This document shows positions 1-11,872 of a stretch of 64,000 nucleotides of DNA, piece by piece. The notes under the pieces are model-generated. The model was not told the origin of the DNA. It searched no databases and saw only the letters and a list, made by a program, of their open reading frames with translations. Source of the DNA: Dyella amyloliquefaciens (GTDB lineage Bacteria > Pseudomonadota > Gammaproteobacteria > Xanthomonadales > Rhodanobacteraceae). Both the position numbers and the translations under genes were made by a program. How positions within the stretch are numbered: position 1 is the first letter of the stretch; every line of letters begins with the position of its first letter. The stretch is taken from assembly GCF_004296575.1 (NCBI RefSeq), contig NZ_SAYT01000001.1:776856-840855 (forward strand), written 5' to 3'.

Positions 1-245
1 GTCTGGAGAAGACGCAGCCTGGCGGCCAGGGCCGGCGAGGGAGCCAGAAAAACGAGGCGGCCGTCTTGCAGGTTGGCGAAGCGAACCTGCTCGCGGAGTG
101 GTGACGGTAACGTCTGGCGTAGTGCGCGATCCAATGCATCCAGCTCACGGGCTTTGCGGGCCAGTGAGGCAATGGGGCCGAAGGCGGTGACGGGCGTAAG
201 CCCAGAACCCTTGCGGCGGGAGGGTGGTGGAGCGTCGCGCTGCAT
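1..245 (-). CDS. DUF721/DciA-like protein (3' end outside window)
   Basis: The reverse strand reads from an ATG at 243-245 off the left edge, giving 81 codons without a stop. The N-terminus is basic and is followed by a segment with ARKARELDALDRALRQTLP and then LREQVRFANLQDGRLVFLAPSPALAARLRLLQ-type sequence, typical of DUF721. That family includes DciA, which helps load the DnaB replicative helicase in bacteria lacking DnaC. It diverges from the M23 peptidase gene with only 29 bp between the start codons, so the two probably share a promoter region. The order DUF721 - M23 - secA is usual in Xanthomonadales. The C-terminal part is not in the window, so a helicase-loading role is family-based inference. 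Confidence 0.75.
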   Translation of the reverse strand, partial: MQRDAPPPSRRKGSGLTPVTAFGPIASLARKARELDALDRALRQTLPSPLREQVRFANLQDGRLVFLAPSPALAARLRLLQ

Positions 246-274
246 GGATACCGACATCTTCGACGAAGAAAGAC

Positions 275-1204
275 ATGCAAATCATACTTGTGTCCCGCAC
301 CAAAAAGGTGCCCAAAACGTTCAATCTCGCCGACCGGCGCCTGCGATGGCGACTGTTGGGCGTGGCGGTCGCGGCGGTGGTGGGATGTGCGGGATTGGGC
401 GGTGCCCTCGCGATGGCCGTGGCCAGTCCGCATGACCGCGCGTTGACCGAGATCCGCCAGCTGCGCCAGCAGGTCCAGCAGCAGGACAAGCAATTGGTCG
501 GCGTCCGCAAGGATGCCCAGCGCGATATCGATGCCCTGGCCGTGAAGTTGGGCCAGCTCCAGGCTCAGTCGACCCGTCTCAATGCGCTGGGCGAACGCCT
601 CACCCAGGTCGGCAAGCTCGACGATGGCGAGTTCAATTTTGACGAGCAGCCTGCCGTCGGTGGTGTGGAAGACTCGCTGGGCGGCGGCTACGCCCTGCCG
701 CAGACCCTCGATACCAGCATCAACCAGCTAGCGAACCAGTTCGACAGCCAGCAGGCGCAGCTTTCCGCGCTGCAGAGCCTGTTGCTGGACGCCAAGATCG
801 AATCCAATCTCAAGCCCACCGGCATGCCGGTCGACGGCTACATCTCCTCCTATTTCGGTGGTCGCCCCGACCCGTTCAGTGGGCACAGCGCGTATCACAC
901 GGGTCTGGATATCTCGACGCCCAAGGGCACCGAGGTGCATGCGGTCGCCGAAGGCATGGTCACCTACGCCGGCGAGCGCACCGGTTACGGTGAGGTGATC
1001 GAAATTGACCACGGCAACGGCTACATGACCCGCTATGCGCACAACAGCAAGCTGGATGTCCGTCCGGGCCAGCGTGTGCACGTGGGCGACGTGATCTCCG
1101 AGGCCGGCTCTACCGGGCGGTCGACGGGTTCTCACGTGCATTTCGAGGTCTGGTACAAGGGGCGCGTGGTCAACCCCCTGGCCTTCGTGAAAAACCATCG
1201 CTGA
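275..1204 (+). CDS. M23-family peptidoglycan endopeptidase, membrane-anchored
   Basis: A 309-residue protein with a basic N-terminus, one membrane helix (about 27-50), a coiled-coil stretch (about 56-105) and a C-terminal LytM/M23 domain. The zinc ligands are visible: HTGLD (H208, D212) and HVHFEVW (H287, H289). Such enzymes cut peptide cross-links in peptidoglycan; the helix and coiled coil suggest periplasmic action from an inner-membrane anchor. The start at 275 is chosen over an upstream GTG because of the purine-rich stretch at 266-272 and because the protein then begins MQIILVSRTKK, directly before the membrane segment. The ligands being intact argues for an active hydrolase rather than an EnvC-like activator. 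It lies upstream of secA and diverges from the DUF721 gene. Confidence 0.88.
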   Translation: MQIILVSRTKKVPKTFNLADRRLRWRLLGVAVAAVVGCAGLGGALAMAVASPHDRALTEIRQLRQQVQQQDKQLVGVRKDAQRDIDALAVKLGQLQAQSTRLNALGERLTQVGKLDDGEFNFDEQPAVGGVEDSLGGGYALPQTLDTSINQLANQFDSQQAQLSALQSLLLDAKIESNLKPTGMPVDGYISSYFGGRPDPFSGHSAYHTGLDISTPKGTEVHAVAEGMVTYAGERTGYGEVIEIDHGNGYMTRYAHNSKLDVRPGQRVHVGDVISEAGSTGRSTGSHVHFEVWYKGRVVNPLAFVKNHR

Positions 1205-1347
1205 CCGCGGTCCCGGGAGGCCCCTTGCCGCCCTTGAAAGCCTTTGCGCGAGCCGCCACACCTAGACCGGGACGATGATCGGGGGAGTCCGCGGGGCGCC
1301 ATGACGGCGGATGTCCCGCCAGGCCGCGGGAGGGTGACCTCCGGCGT

Positions 1348-1376
1348 TTGGGATAGCCCGCCGACCCTAGTATCAT
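1348..1376 (+). promoter_or_regulatory. candidate sigma70 promoter of secA
   Basis: A -35-like TTGGGA (1348-1353) and a -10-like TATCAT (1371-1376) are separated by 17 bp, which would start transcription about 60 bp before the secA ATG. The 237-bp gap between the M23 gene and secA otherwise shows nothing recognisable. Found by eye; not tested. Confidence 0.4.
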
Positions 1377-1441
1377 CAATCCTTTCGTCCCGCCCGGTTT
1401 ACCCGGAGCGGGCGGCTCATGAATCCTGATCCGGAAGATCG

Positions 1442-4174
<2,733 letters not shown>

Positions 4175-4184
4175 TACGAAAAAA

Positions 4185-4207
4185 CCCCGCCTTGGCGGGG
4201 TTTTTTT
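4185..4207 (+). terminator. Rho-independent terminator of secA
   Basis: An arm CCCCGCC (4185-4191) pairs with GGCGGGG (4194-4200), followed by seven T. It begins 10 bp after the secA stop codon. Confidence 0.9.
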
Positions 4208-4228
4208 ATGGCGCCCGGTTTCTTCTTT

Positions 4229-4333
4229 TGTAGGAGCGCACCCAGTGCGCGATCAACGCAGCGTTGCTATCCGTTGGCCGGGCTACTGCGTTGCCGCTTC
4301 GTAGGCTTTTCGCGCACTGGGTGCCCTCCTACA
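4229..4333. repeat. REP-like inverted repeat pair
   Basis: TGTAGGAGCGCACCCAGTGC at 4229-4248 continues into GCGA and is matched at 4310-4333 by its reverse complement with one base changed, giving 24-bp arms around about 57 bp. The same arm occurs alone at 23974-23997 and as a pair, with a CCCTGTG core, at 34070-34179. Such extragenic palindromes are common in Xanthomonadales and Pseudomonas. It lies between the convergent secA and apaH genes. Confidence 0.8.
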
Positions 4334-4357
4334 AAAAAGCGGGGCGAGATGGTGGCG

Positions 4358-5209
4358 TCAGTCACCGCCGCCAGGCGGACGCTTGCGATAAGGCTCCGCG
4401 TCGACGGCGATATAGCGCGGCTCTTCCTCGTCGAGGCGTAGTGCGGTGAGCTGGCCGCCCCACACGCAACCCGTGTCGATCGCATGGATGCCCAGGCCGG
4501 CGAACCGACCGAGCGCAGACCAGTGGCCGCACACGATGCGCGTCTCGCGGCGACGCATGCCGGGCACTTCGAACCATGGATACATGCCCGGCTTCTGCGT
4601 GCCGGGAATGCCCTTGCTTTCGAAGTCGATGCGCCCCTGGATATCGCAATAACGCATGCGCGTCAGCGTGTTGATCGAGGCGCGCATGCGCTCGATGCCC
4701 TGCAGGCGACCGTTCCAGGCGGCGGGGCGATTGCCAAACAGATTCTTCAGCAGGCGCGGGTGACGCGGACTGCCGAGTTCGCGCTCGATTTCCTGCGCGG
4801 AGCGCTGCGCCTGGCGTAGCGTCCAAGAGGGCGCGAGTCCGGCATGGACCATGGTCCAGTTGAGCTGCTCGTCATGATGCAGCAGCTTCTGCGAACGCAG
4901 CCATTCCATCAACACGGGCGCATCGTCCGCGAACAGCACCTCGCGCAGCTCGGGATTCACCTTTGACTGCGCTTCGGGACGCCGCTGCGCGATCGCCAGC
5001 AGACTGAGGTCGTGGTTACCCAGCGTCACCACGGATTGCTCGCGCAGGCTGTGGATCAGGCGCAGGGTCTGCAGGGACTGGCCGCCGCGATTGACGAGGT
5101 CGCCACAAAACCACAGGCGATCACTGGCGGGGTCGAAACGAAGCTTGTCGAGCAGGCGCTGGAGTTCGGGATAGCAGCCCTGCACATCACCGATCGCATA
5201 GATAGCCAT
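4358..5209 (-). CDS. apaH: Symmetrical bis(5'-nucleosyl)-tetraphosphatase ApaH
   Basis: A 283-residue metallophosphatase that splits Ap4A into two ADP and removes NpnN caps from RNA. The metal-binding motifs are all seen: GDVQG (7-11), GDLVNRG (36-42) and GNHD (64-67), with further His residues in VHAGLAP and GHWSALG. The length matches the family. It is the last gene of the lptD operon. Its ATG (5207-5209) overlaps the apaG stop by one base, so translation is probably coupled. Confidence 0.96.
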   Translation of the reverse strand: MAIYAIGDVQGCYPELQRLLDKLRFDPASDRLWFCGDLVNRGGQSLQTLRLIHSLREQSVVTLGNHDLSLLAIAQRRPEAQSKVNPELREVLFADDAPVLMEWLRSQKLLHHDEQLNWTMVHAGLAPSWTLRQAQRSAQEIERELGSPRHPRLLKNLFGNRPAAWNGRLQGIERMRASINTLTRMRYCDIQGRIDFESKGIPGTQKPGMYPWFEVPGMRRRETRIVCGHWSALGRFAGLGIHAIDTGCVWGGQLTALRLDEEEPRYIAVDAEPYRKRPPGGGD

Positions 5210-5592
5210 CAGTGCAGCGTTCGCGGAATGGACAAGGTGAACGCCGGGATCGCCGCTTCGAAGTGGGTGCCGTCATCGGCCAGCATCTGGTAGCTGCCCT
5301 CCATGATGCCTACCGACGTTTCCAGCACGGCGCCCGAGGTGTACTCGTAACGATCGCCGGGGCGCATCCACGGCTGCTCGCCGACCACGCCCTCGCCAGT
5401 GACTTCTTCCACCTTGCCGTTGGCGTCGGTGATGACCCAGTGGCGCGACAACAGGCGTGCAGGTACATCGCCCGCGTTGTGCAGGGTGATGGTGTAGGCG
5501 AAAACGTAGCGGTTGTCGCCGGGACGGGATTGGTCGGGGACAAAGCGGGGTTCCACCTGCACGTCGATCGTGTAGGAAGATCTGTCGTTCAT
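5209..5592 (-). CDS. apaG: ApaG (DUF525) protein
   Basis: A 127-residue all-beta protein of the ApaG/DUF525 family, with the typical strands [12 protein letters not shown], the motif [11 protein letters not shown], and the C-terminal [20 protein letters not shown]. The molecular role in bacteria is not settled; the fold resembles fibronectin type III, and homologous domains occur in eukaryotic F-box proteins. The reading frame stays open far upstream. The start at [11 protein letters not shown] gives the family length and leaves an 89-bp gap to rsmA, although no strong ribosome site is visible. Its TGA shares a base with the apaH ATG. Confidence 0.93.
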   Translation of the reverse strand: MNDRSSYTIDVQVEPRFVPDQSRPGDNRYVFAYTITLHNAGDVPARLLSRHWVITDANGKVEEVTGEGVVGEQPWMRPGDRYEYTSGAVLETSVGIMEGSYQMLADDGTHFEAAIPAFTLSIPRTLH

Positions 5593-5681
5593 GCCGCGAT
5601 TGTACGGGTTGTCGCATCCCATGGGGGAAGCTTGCATGCGTCGGGCTGAATCGGGGCGCGATGCGCGCGGACCCTTCGTAT

Positions 5682-6479
5682 TCACTCCACGACGACACGC
5701 GCGAGGCGCACGTAATCCTGGGGCGAAAGCGTTTCTGCGCGCGCCTTGGGGTCGACATCGGCGGCCATGATCGCCTGGGCATCCATGACATGCTTGAGCG
5801 CGTTGCTCAGCGTCTTGCGACGCTGTGCGAACGCTGCCTTCACGATCGCGTAGATGCGCTCGGGGTCGGCATCCGGCAACTGGGCGGGCTCCAATGGCAC
5901 CAGGCGCACCACGGCCGAATCGACCTTCGGCGGCGGCCGGAACGCGCCCGGTGGCACCACGAACAGTGGTTCCACGCGACAGGCCAGTTGCAGCATCACG
6001 GAAAGGCGTCCGTACACCTTGCTGCCCGGCTCGGCCGCCATGCGGTCGACCACTTCCTTTTGCAGCATGAAGTGCATGTCCTGGATCGCACGCGCATGTT
6101 CCACGCAATGAAACAGGATCGGGCTGGAGATGTAATACGGCAGGTTGCCGGCGACGCGCAGCCGCTCCACGCCATGCCGATGCGCGAGCGCCGTGAAGTC
6201 CACCTTCAGTACGTCCGAGTGGATGATGCTCAGCTCTCCCACGCTGGCGGCGCGCGCCTGCAGGTCGGGGATGAGATCGGTATCGAGCTCGATGGCCGTG
6301 AGTTTCTGCGCCGCTGCGAGCAGGGGCAGGGTCAGTGCGCCTTCGCCGGGGCCGATCTCGACCACGAAGTCGTCCGCGCGCGGCGAGATCGCGCTGACGA
6401 TCCGCTCGATGTAGCGCTTCTCGTGCAGGAAGTGCTGGCCGAAACTCTTCTTGGGGCGGGCGTTCATCGGGGGAGACAT
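5682..6479 (-). CDS. rsmA: 16S rRNA (adenine(1518)-N6/adenine(1519)-N6)-dimethyltransferase
   Basis: A 265-residue KsgA/RsmA that dimethylates two adjacent adenines in helix 45 of 16S rRNA late in small-subunit assembly. It shows KSFGQHFL near the N-terminus, the SAM-binding [10 protein letters not shown] (41-50), an acidic AIELD motif and the catalytic NLPYYISSP (112-120). The start is the ATG at 6477-6479, with GAGG ten bases upstream; a TTG three codons earlier and an ATG four codons later are alternatives. It sits in the conserved order pdxA-rsmA-apaG-apaH. Loss of rsmA gives kasugamycin resistance in other bacteria. Confidence 0.96.
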   Translation of the reverse strand: MSPPMNARPKKSFGQHFLHEKRYIERIVSAISPRADDFVVEIGPGEGALTLPLLAAAQKLTAIELDTDLIPDLQARAASVGELSIIHSDVLKVDFTALAHRHGVERLRVAGNLPYYISSPILFHCVEHARAIQDMHFMLQKEVVDRMAAEPGSKVYGRLSVMLQLACRVEPLFVVPPGAFRPPPKVDSAVVRLVPLEPAQLPDADPERIYAIVKAAFAQRRKTLSNALKHVMDAQAIMAADVDPKARAETLSPQDYVRLARVVVE

Positions 6480-6516
6480 AGGCTGCAAACCTCGGTGAAG
6501 TGGATCGTGTCGTTCT

Positions 6517-7518
6517 TCACGACATGTCGGCGCGGCGACGGATCAGGTCCAGCGCCATATTCGCCGCGGCGATCAGGCTGGACGGGTCGGCCTTGCCGGT
6601 CCCGGCAAGGTCGAGCGCGGTGCCGTGATCGACCGAGGTGCGGATGAAGGGCAGCCCCAGCGTGAGGTTGACCGTGCGGTCGAAGGCTTCGCTCTTGAGC
6701 ACCGGCAGCGCCTGGTCGTGGTACATGGCGAGCACCGCGTCGTAGCGTCCGCGTTGGGCCGGTACGAAAGCGGTGTCAGCCGGGAGCGGTCCCACCAGCG
6801 ACATGCCCTCGCTGCGCAAGGCGTCGAGCAGGGGGATGATCGTGTCCAGTTCCTCGCGCCCCAGGTGCCCGCCTTCGCCCGCGTGGGGATTGAGGCCGAG
6901 CACGCCGATACGCGGCTCGGCGAAGCCGTACTTGGCGCGCAATTCATGGTGGACGATGCGCAGCACGCGCCCGAGCACCTCGCGGGTGATCGCCGCGGGT
7001 ACGGCGGACAGCGGGAGATGCGTGGTGGCGAGCGCCACCCGCAGCTCGGGGCTGGCAAGCATCATCACTACGTCGGCCTGGGCACGCTCGGCGAAGAACT
7101 CGGTGTGACCGCTGAAGGGGATGCCGGCTTCGTTGATGGACGCCTTCTGCAGCGGTGCCGTAACGATGGCGTCGTAACGGCCCGCCATGCAGCCATCGGC
7201 GGCCTCGGCGAGCGTGGCAAGCACATGGCTGGCATTGCGCGGGTCGGGGTGGCCGGGCTGCTCTGTGGCGGCCAGTGGCACGTGGTGAACGCGCAGCTGG
7301 CCCGCCGCGCGCCGATCCGTCGCCGTGCCGTCGTCATCGATCAGCTCGATGTCCAGCCCACAGCGCGCTGCGGCGCGGCGTAGCAGTGCGCGGTCGCTCA
7401 CCGCAACGAAATTGGCCGCCAGCGGAGTGGCGGCCAATCGGATGAGCAGTTCGGGACCGATCCCCGCCGGCTCACCCGCGGTAACGGCCAGCCGGGGCAG
7501 GGCGCGGTCAGCGTTCAA
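6517..7518 (-). CDS. pdxA: 4-hydroxythreonine-4-phosphate dehydrogenase PdxA
   Basis: Catalyses NAD-dependent oxidation of 4-phosphohydroxythreonine in the DXP-dependent pathway to pyridoxal phosphate. Family motifs are present: VTAGEPAGIGPELL at the N-terminus, the metal-ligand His in SGHTEFFAERA, GLNPHAGEGG, and the second ligand region MYHDQALPVLK. The start is uncertain. A TTG at 7516-7518 has GAGG five bases upstream, begins 8 bp after the surA stop and gives 333 residues, close to E. coli PdxA. A GTG at 7564-7566 would add 16 residues and overlap surA by 41 bp. Both are non-ATG, so inefficient initiation or coupling to surA is likely. Confidence 0.93.
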   Translation of the reverse strand: MNADRALPRLAVTAGEPAGIGPELLIRLAATPLAANFVAVSDRALLRRAAARCGLDIELIDDDGTATDRRAAGQLRVHHVPLAATEQPGHPDPRNASHVLATLAEAADGCMAGRYDAIVTAPLQKASINEAGIPFSGHTEFFAERAQADVVMMLASPELRVALATTHLPLSAVPAAITREVLGRVLRIVHHELRAKYGFAEPRIGVLGLNPHAGEGGHLGREELDTIIPLLDALRSEGMSLVGPLPADTAFVPAQRGRYDAVLAMYHDQALPVLKSEAFDRTVNLTLGLPFIRTSVDHGTALDLAGTGKADPSSLIAAANMALDLIRRRADMS

Positions 7519-7525
7519 TGCGGCC

Positions 7526-8875
7526 TCAGGAGGACTTGCCGCCCTGCGGCTGGCTGCCCGGTTCACGCAGCTCGGGCACCAGGATGTTCACGTAAGCGCT
7601 GGAACGCATCTCGCGCAGGTAGTCGTCGTACACCTGCTCGGCCTTGCGGTTACCGATGGCCTGGCGCGCCTGGTTGCGCTCCATTTCATCGGTACGGTCG
7701 CTCTGGCGGGTGCCAAGGCGCTCCAGGATGTGCCAGCCCACTTCGCTCTGGAAGGGCTGCGTGATCTGGCCGTCCTTCAGGTTGGCCAGCTGTTGGCCGA
7801 TGCTCGAACCCCAGTCGCCCTGGGCGAACCAGCCCATGTCGCCGCCGTTGTTGGCGGTGGTGTCGTCCTTGGAGTTCTCCTTCGCCAGCTTGGCGAAGTC
7901 CTCATGCTTGTTGACGATACGGTTGTACAGGTCTTCCGCCTTCTGGTGGGCCTGTTCCGGCGTCAGCAGTTCGCTGGGCTTGATCAGGATCTGGCGGGCG
8001 TGGAACTCCTGCACGACCTGGCGGCTCGGGGTGCGCTGCTCGATCAGCTTGAGGATGTGAAAGCCGGTGGGGCCGCGCATGGCCGGAGTGACGTCGCCCG
8101 CCTTCATGTTGGACACGGCGTCGGCAAAGGCCGGCGGGATTTCGTCCAGGCGGCGCCAGCCGAGGTCGCCGCCGTCCAGGGCATCCTGGCCGTCGGAGTA
8201 GCGGATGGCCGCGGCGTGGAAATCCATGCCGCCCTTGATGGCGTCCACGGCCTGGGTGGCCTTGTCCTGGGCGGCCTTGATGTCCGCGGCGCTGGCGCCG
8301 GCCGGCAGGCTGACCTGGATGTGGGCCAGGTGAACTTCGCCCGCCTTGTAGGTCGGGCTGGCCAGCATGTTGTTGATTTCGCTGTCGGTGATGCTGACCT
8401 GGTCGCGCACCACGCTGTCGTGCAGGCGCTGCGCTACCAGCTGGTCACCCAGCTGATGGCGGAAGGCGGCCCAGCTGGAACCGTCCTGCTCGACGGCCGC
8501 ACGCAACTGGTCCGACGACATGTGGTTCTGCTGCGCCACGGCGTTCACGGCCTGATCGACGTCGGCGTCCGAGACACGGATGCCCTGGTCGTCGGCGCGC
8601 TGCACCTGCAGGCGCATCAGGATCAGGCGATCCAGCACCTGACGCTGCAGCACGTCCATCGGCGGCAACTGGCCCGGGTTGCGCGCGTACTGCTGCTGGA
8701 CGGAACGTACCGCCTCGTTCAGCTCGCTCTGCAGGATCACGCCCTCGTCCACCACCGCCACGATACGGTCAAGCGGCTGCTTGCCTGTCGCCGCTTGCGG
8801 CAACAGCTGGGCATGGGTGGGCAGGGCGGTCGCGGTGGCGATCGCGAGCAGGAACAACGCCAAAGGCTGCTTCAT
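7526..8875 (-). CDS. surA: Periplasmic chaperone/peptidyl-prolyl isomerase SurA
   Basis: A 449-residue protein with a signal peptide (cleavage near residue 22, PTHA|Q), an N-terminal chaperone domain (about 33-170), two parvulin/PpiC domains (about 175-280 and 290-390) and the C-terminal helix that packs back on the chaperone core. Parvulin signatures are readable, for example GGDLGWRRLDEIPPAF and GGDMGWFAQGDW. SurA escorts outer-membrane proteins to the BAM complex. It lies directly downstream of lptD, one of its known clients in E. coli, in the same operon. Confidence 0.96.
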   Translation of the reverse strand: MKQPLALFLLAIATATALPTHAQLLPQAATGKQPLDRIVAVVDEGVILQSELNEAVRSVQQQYARNPGQLPPMDVLQRQVLDRLILMRLQVQRADDQGIRVSDADVDQAVNAVAQQNHMSSDQLRAAVEQDGSSWAAFRHQLGDQLVAQRLHDSVVRDQVSITDSEINNMLASPTYKAGEVHLAHIQVSLPAGASAADIKAAQDKATQAVDAIKGGMDFHAAAIRYSDGQDALDGGDLGWRRLDEIPPAFADAVSNMKAGDVTPAMRGPTGFHILKLIEQRTPSRQVVQEFHARQILIKPSELLTPEQAHQKAEDLYNRIVNKHEDFAKLAKENSKDDTTANNGGDMGWFAQGDWGSSIGQQLANLKDGQITQPFQSEVGWHILERLGTRQSDRTDEMERNQARQAIGNRKAEQVYDDYLREMRSSAYVNILVPELREPGSQPQGGKSS

Positions 8876-8913
8876 CAGTCGGGGGCCTTCAATCGCCAGA
8901 GGCGACAGGGAAG

Positions 8914-11373
8914 TTATTGATAACCAAGAATACCATTACGCAGGGAGCTTTCCGACTGACCGGTGAACCCGCCCATGCCCTTGAACTCGACTTCCAGCAT
9001 GATTGCCGTGTTGGCCGAGCCCAGCTGCGTCGAGTAGTTATAGGTGTTCACGTAGTGCCGGCCGATCAGGCGCAGTGCCACGCAGCAGCTGTCGTACTCC
9101 ACGCCCGCCAGGGCCTCCACCGTCTTCTTGTCGAGCACTGAATAGGTCCAGTGGCCGAGCAGGCGCCAGCGATCGGAAATGGGATAGACCACCGAGGCGT
9201 CATATTGTTCCAGCAGGGGCGTTTCCGTACCCGGCTGGCGACGATAACGGTAGGAGAAGTTGATGATGCCGTCGGTCTTGATGCGCTTCTGCAGGGTCAG
9301 GGCGCCCAGGTCGGTCAGGCTGGTATTGGGGTTCCACTGGTACTGCGAGGTCAGGCGCCAGTCGTCGCTGAGCTGGGTATTGAGCTCGACCACATAGTCC
9401 GAGCCGGACCAGTCGGTGGCCGGCGAGACCGTGCTCTGGCCATTGGGCAGCTGCACTTGCTGCTGGGTGAAGTAGCGGATCTGGCCGAAGGTGGCCGACA
9501 GCCGTTCCACGCCGTTATCGTCGAGCAGGCGGGAGGTGAGCGCGGCACTCAGGTTGTTCGCGTTCATCTGACGGTCCGCGCCCGAGTACGTGTTCGTAGT
9601 GAATAGCTCCCAGGTGTCGAACGACATCAGGTTGGTATCGAACAGCGGAATGTTGTCCTGGTTGCGATACGGCACGTACAAGTAGTACAGGCGCGGTTCC
9701 AGCGTCTGTGTGTAGTTGGTGCCGAACAGTGACGTGCTGCGATCGAAGACCAGGCCGCTGTCCACGCTCACGACCGGCAGCGAGCGGCTGGGCGAGTTGC
9801 TGGTGAACGGTGAGGCTTGGTTCGGCACAAGCGGGCCCTGGTAACCGTATTGCTCGTAGTTGCCCTGCAGGTCATAGGCGGTATAGCGGTAGGCGACCCT
9901 GGGCTTGACGAACCATGCGGCGCCGCGGAAGTCCGCCGCGATATACGGGTACAGGTCCAGGCGGTTGCCTTCCACCACGTCTTCCTTGCGGAACGCGACG
10001 GCCTCGGTGTTCGCGCCGACATCCAGCCAGCGGTTGATCGGGTAGTCCACGTTGAAGGCGCCGCGCGGCCAGCGCTTGTACTGCACCACGCTGTCGGGCA
10101 GCGAAGGGTCCACGTTCTGGTAGTAGTCCGCACCCAGTTGGGCGTTCCAGTAGGCGCTGCCCCAACGGCCAGCACCATTGATATAGGTACTGGAGCCGAG
10201 CGTGCCGATGGCCGAGGTGTACAGGTCGTTGCCGAAGTCGCGCAGGTAGTTGCGATCAGAGGCGCGATTGATGGAGGCGCTGAGTGACCACGGGCCATAC
10301 AGGTGCGTGATGTCGTTGTACTTCAACAGCCAGCGATTATCGCCCTGAGTGTTCTCGGTGCTGTCCGGGTCCGACTCGCCGCGGTCATTGGGCAGGAATT
10401 CGAAGTTCAATTGGCCGAGGCTGCCCGGGACCAGGTAGCGAAATTCACCGCCCAGCATCACGCCGCGATCGGTATAGATGCGCGGATCCAGCGTCGCGTC
10501 ATAGTTCGGCGCAAGGTTGAGGTAGTACGGCGCGCTGACCGTGAAGCCCGAGCGGCTGGAGTTGCCGATGGTCGGGGTCAGGAAGCCGGTCTTGCGTCGA
10601 TCGTCGATCGGGAACGAGAACGTGGGCAGGTAGAAAAACGGCACGCCATAGACCGACATGGTGGCGTCATGCGCGACGCCTTCGCCGGTCTCCTTGTCCA
10701 TCCGGATGTCCTTGCCCTTGATCTCCCAGATGTGATCGCCCACGTCGCAGGTGGAGTAGGTGGCCTGCGTGTAACGACTGCGCTGGTCGTCCAGCATCTG
10801 GCCCTGCTGGGCGACGCCGTTGCCGCGGTTGGTCAGCATCTGATAGCTGACGTTGTCCGCGATGGCCGTACTGGCGGTCTGGTTGCCGCGGATATGGTCC
10901 GCCGACATCAGCTGGCCGGCTTCCTGGTAGCGCACGTTGCCGCGGGCGTCGTAGTCGGTGGTGTCGTCGTTGTAGTCCGCGACGTCCGCCTGCATGCGCT
11001 GGTCGGCGCGGTCCACCTTCACCTCGCCTTCCAGGTGATAGACGGTCTGGTTGGAACCGTCCACGCGCTGGGCGGTGACGTAGGTGTTGGAGGTGTCGCG
11101 TACCGAGCTGTCCTTGCTGAGTGTCGGGTCGTAGAACGACAGCATGGCGTTGGGGCGGCACATGGCATAGTTCACCGGACGCGTCGGGCAGCGGAACGCG
11201 CCCAGCGGACAGTTGGCTATGGCCGGCGGCGGCGTGTTGCTGGCCGGCGCCGTGGGCGCGGGCTGGTCCGAGGTCGACTGGGCCTCCACCGGGCCACCGA
11301 ACAGGGCGAGCGCGGCAGCGACCGCCAGCAGGCGGCGCGGGGGCAGGTGGCGCGAAGTCGGCTTGGGCGTCAC
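8914..11373 (-). CDS. lptD: LPS-assembly outer-membrane protein LptD
   Basis: An 819-residue protein: signal peptide ([15 protein letters not shown]), an OstA/LptA-like jellyroll (about 100-230, with [20 protein letters not shown]) and a large C-terminal beta-barrel rich in aromatic strands. With LptE it inserts lipopolysaccharide into the outer leaflet. Cysteines near the N-terminus ([14 protein letters not shown]), one in STCDVGD and a CC pair near the C-terminus would allow the disulfide exchange known for LptD. The start is a GTG at 11371-11373 with no clear ribosome site; no alternative Met precedes the signal peptide core. First gene of the six-gene operon, divergent from msrB. Confidence 0.95.
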   Translation of the reverse strand: MTPKPTSRHLPPRRLLAVAAALALFGGPVEAQSTSDQPAPTAPASNTPPPAIANCPLGAFRCPTRPVNYAMCRPNAMLSFYDPTLSKDSSVRDTSNTYVTAQRVDGSNQTVYHLEGEVKVDRADQRMQADVADYNDDTTDYDARGNVRYQEAGQLMSADHIRGNQTASTAIADNVSYQMLTNRGNGVAQQGQMLDDQRSRYTQATYSTCDVGDHIWEIKGKDIRMDKETGEGVAHDATMSVYGVPFFYLPTFSFPIDDRRKTGFLTPTIGNSSRSGFTVSAPYYLNLAPNYDATLDPRIYTDRGVMLGGEFRYLVPGSLGQLNFEFLPNDRGESDPDSTENTQGDNRWLLKYNDITHLYGPWSLSASINRASDRNYLRDFGNDLYTSAIGTLGSSTYINGAGRWGSAYWNAQLGADYYQNVDPSLPDSVVQYKRWPRGAFNVDYPINRWLDVGANTEAVAFRKEDVVEGNRLDLYPYIAADFRGAAWFVKPRVAYRYTAYDLQGNYEQYGYQGPLVPNQASPFTSNSPSRSLPVVSVDSGLVFDRSTSLFGTNYTQTLEPRLYYLYVPYRNQDNIPLFDTNLMSFDTWELFTTNTYSGADRQMNANNLSAALTSRLLDDNGVERLSATFGQIRYFTQQQVQLPNGQSTVSPATDWSGSDYVVELNTQLSDDWRLTSQYQWNPNTSLTDLGALTLQKRIKTDGIINFSYRYRRQPGTETPLLEQYDASVVYPISDRWRLLGHWTYSVLDKKTVEALAGVEYDSCCVALRLIGRHYVNTYNYSTQLGSANTAIMLEVEFKGMGGFTGQSESSLRNGILGYQ

Positions 11374-11465
11374 GTTGGCGGTCTGTCGGCTGGGAGGCTC
11401 GTAAAACTAGCAGAAAGCCCCCATGGAAGGCAGTTGGACACCACCAGGATCAGAGGAGGATTCAC

Positions 11466-11867
11466 GTGAGCGAGCAGAACCCGAGCACGAAGGACGACCA
11501 GTGGCGCAGCCGGCTGACGCCCGAGCAGTACGCCGTATGCCGCTGCTCCGCGACCGAGCCGCCGTTCAGTGGAAAGTGGTACTGGCACAAGGCCGCTGGC
11601 ACCTACATATGCGTCGCGTGCCGCGCGAAGTTGTTCGCGTCCGAGGCCAAATACGATTCGGGCTCCGGTTGGCCCAGCTACTTCCAGCCGATTTCACGGG
11701 CGGCCGTCAGCGTGCTTCAGGACGAGAGCCATGGCATGCGCCGCACCGAGGTGCGCTGCGCCGGATGTGACTCCCATCTGGGACACGTGTTTCCCGATGG
11801 TCCCAAGCCCACCGGACTGCGTTACTGCATCAACTCCGTGGCGCTGGATTTCCTGCCGATCGCGTGA
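11466..11867 (+). CDS. msrB: Peptide-methionine (R)-S-oxide reductase MsrB
   Basis: A 133-residue methionine-R-sulfoxide reductase for repair of oxidised proteins. The GTG start at 11466 has AGGAGGA (11454-11460) five bases upstream, which decides it against a long open frame reaching into lptD. Zinc cysteines are in CVAC (C49, C52) and CAGC (C98, C101). The catalytic cysteine is C121 in RYCIN, and EPPFSG and SGSGWPS are the usual substrate-site motifs. Two extra cysteines at VCRC (25, 27) replace the usual region before EPPF and might serve as resolving residues. It converges on the HDAC gene with a 5-bp gap. Confidence 0.95.
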   Translation: MSEQNPSTKDDQWRSRLTPEQYAVCRCSATEPPFSGKWYWHKAAGTYICVACRAKLFASEAKYDSGSGWPSYFQPISRAAVSVLQDESHGMRRTEVRCAGCDSHLGHVFPDGPKPTGLRYCINSVALDFLPIA

Positions 11868-11872
11868 GGGCT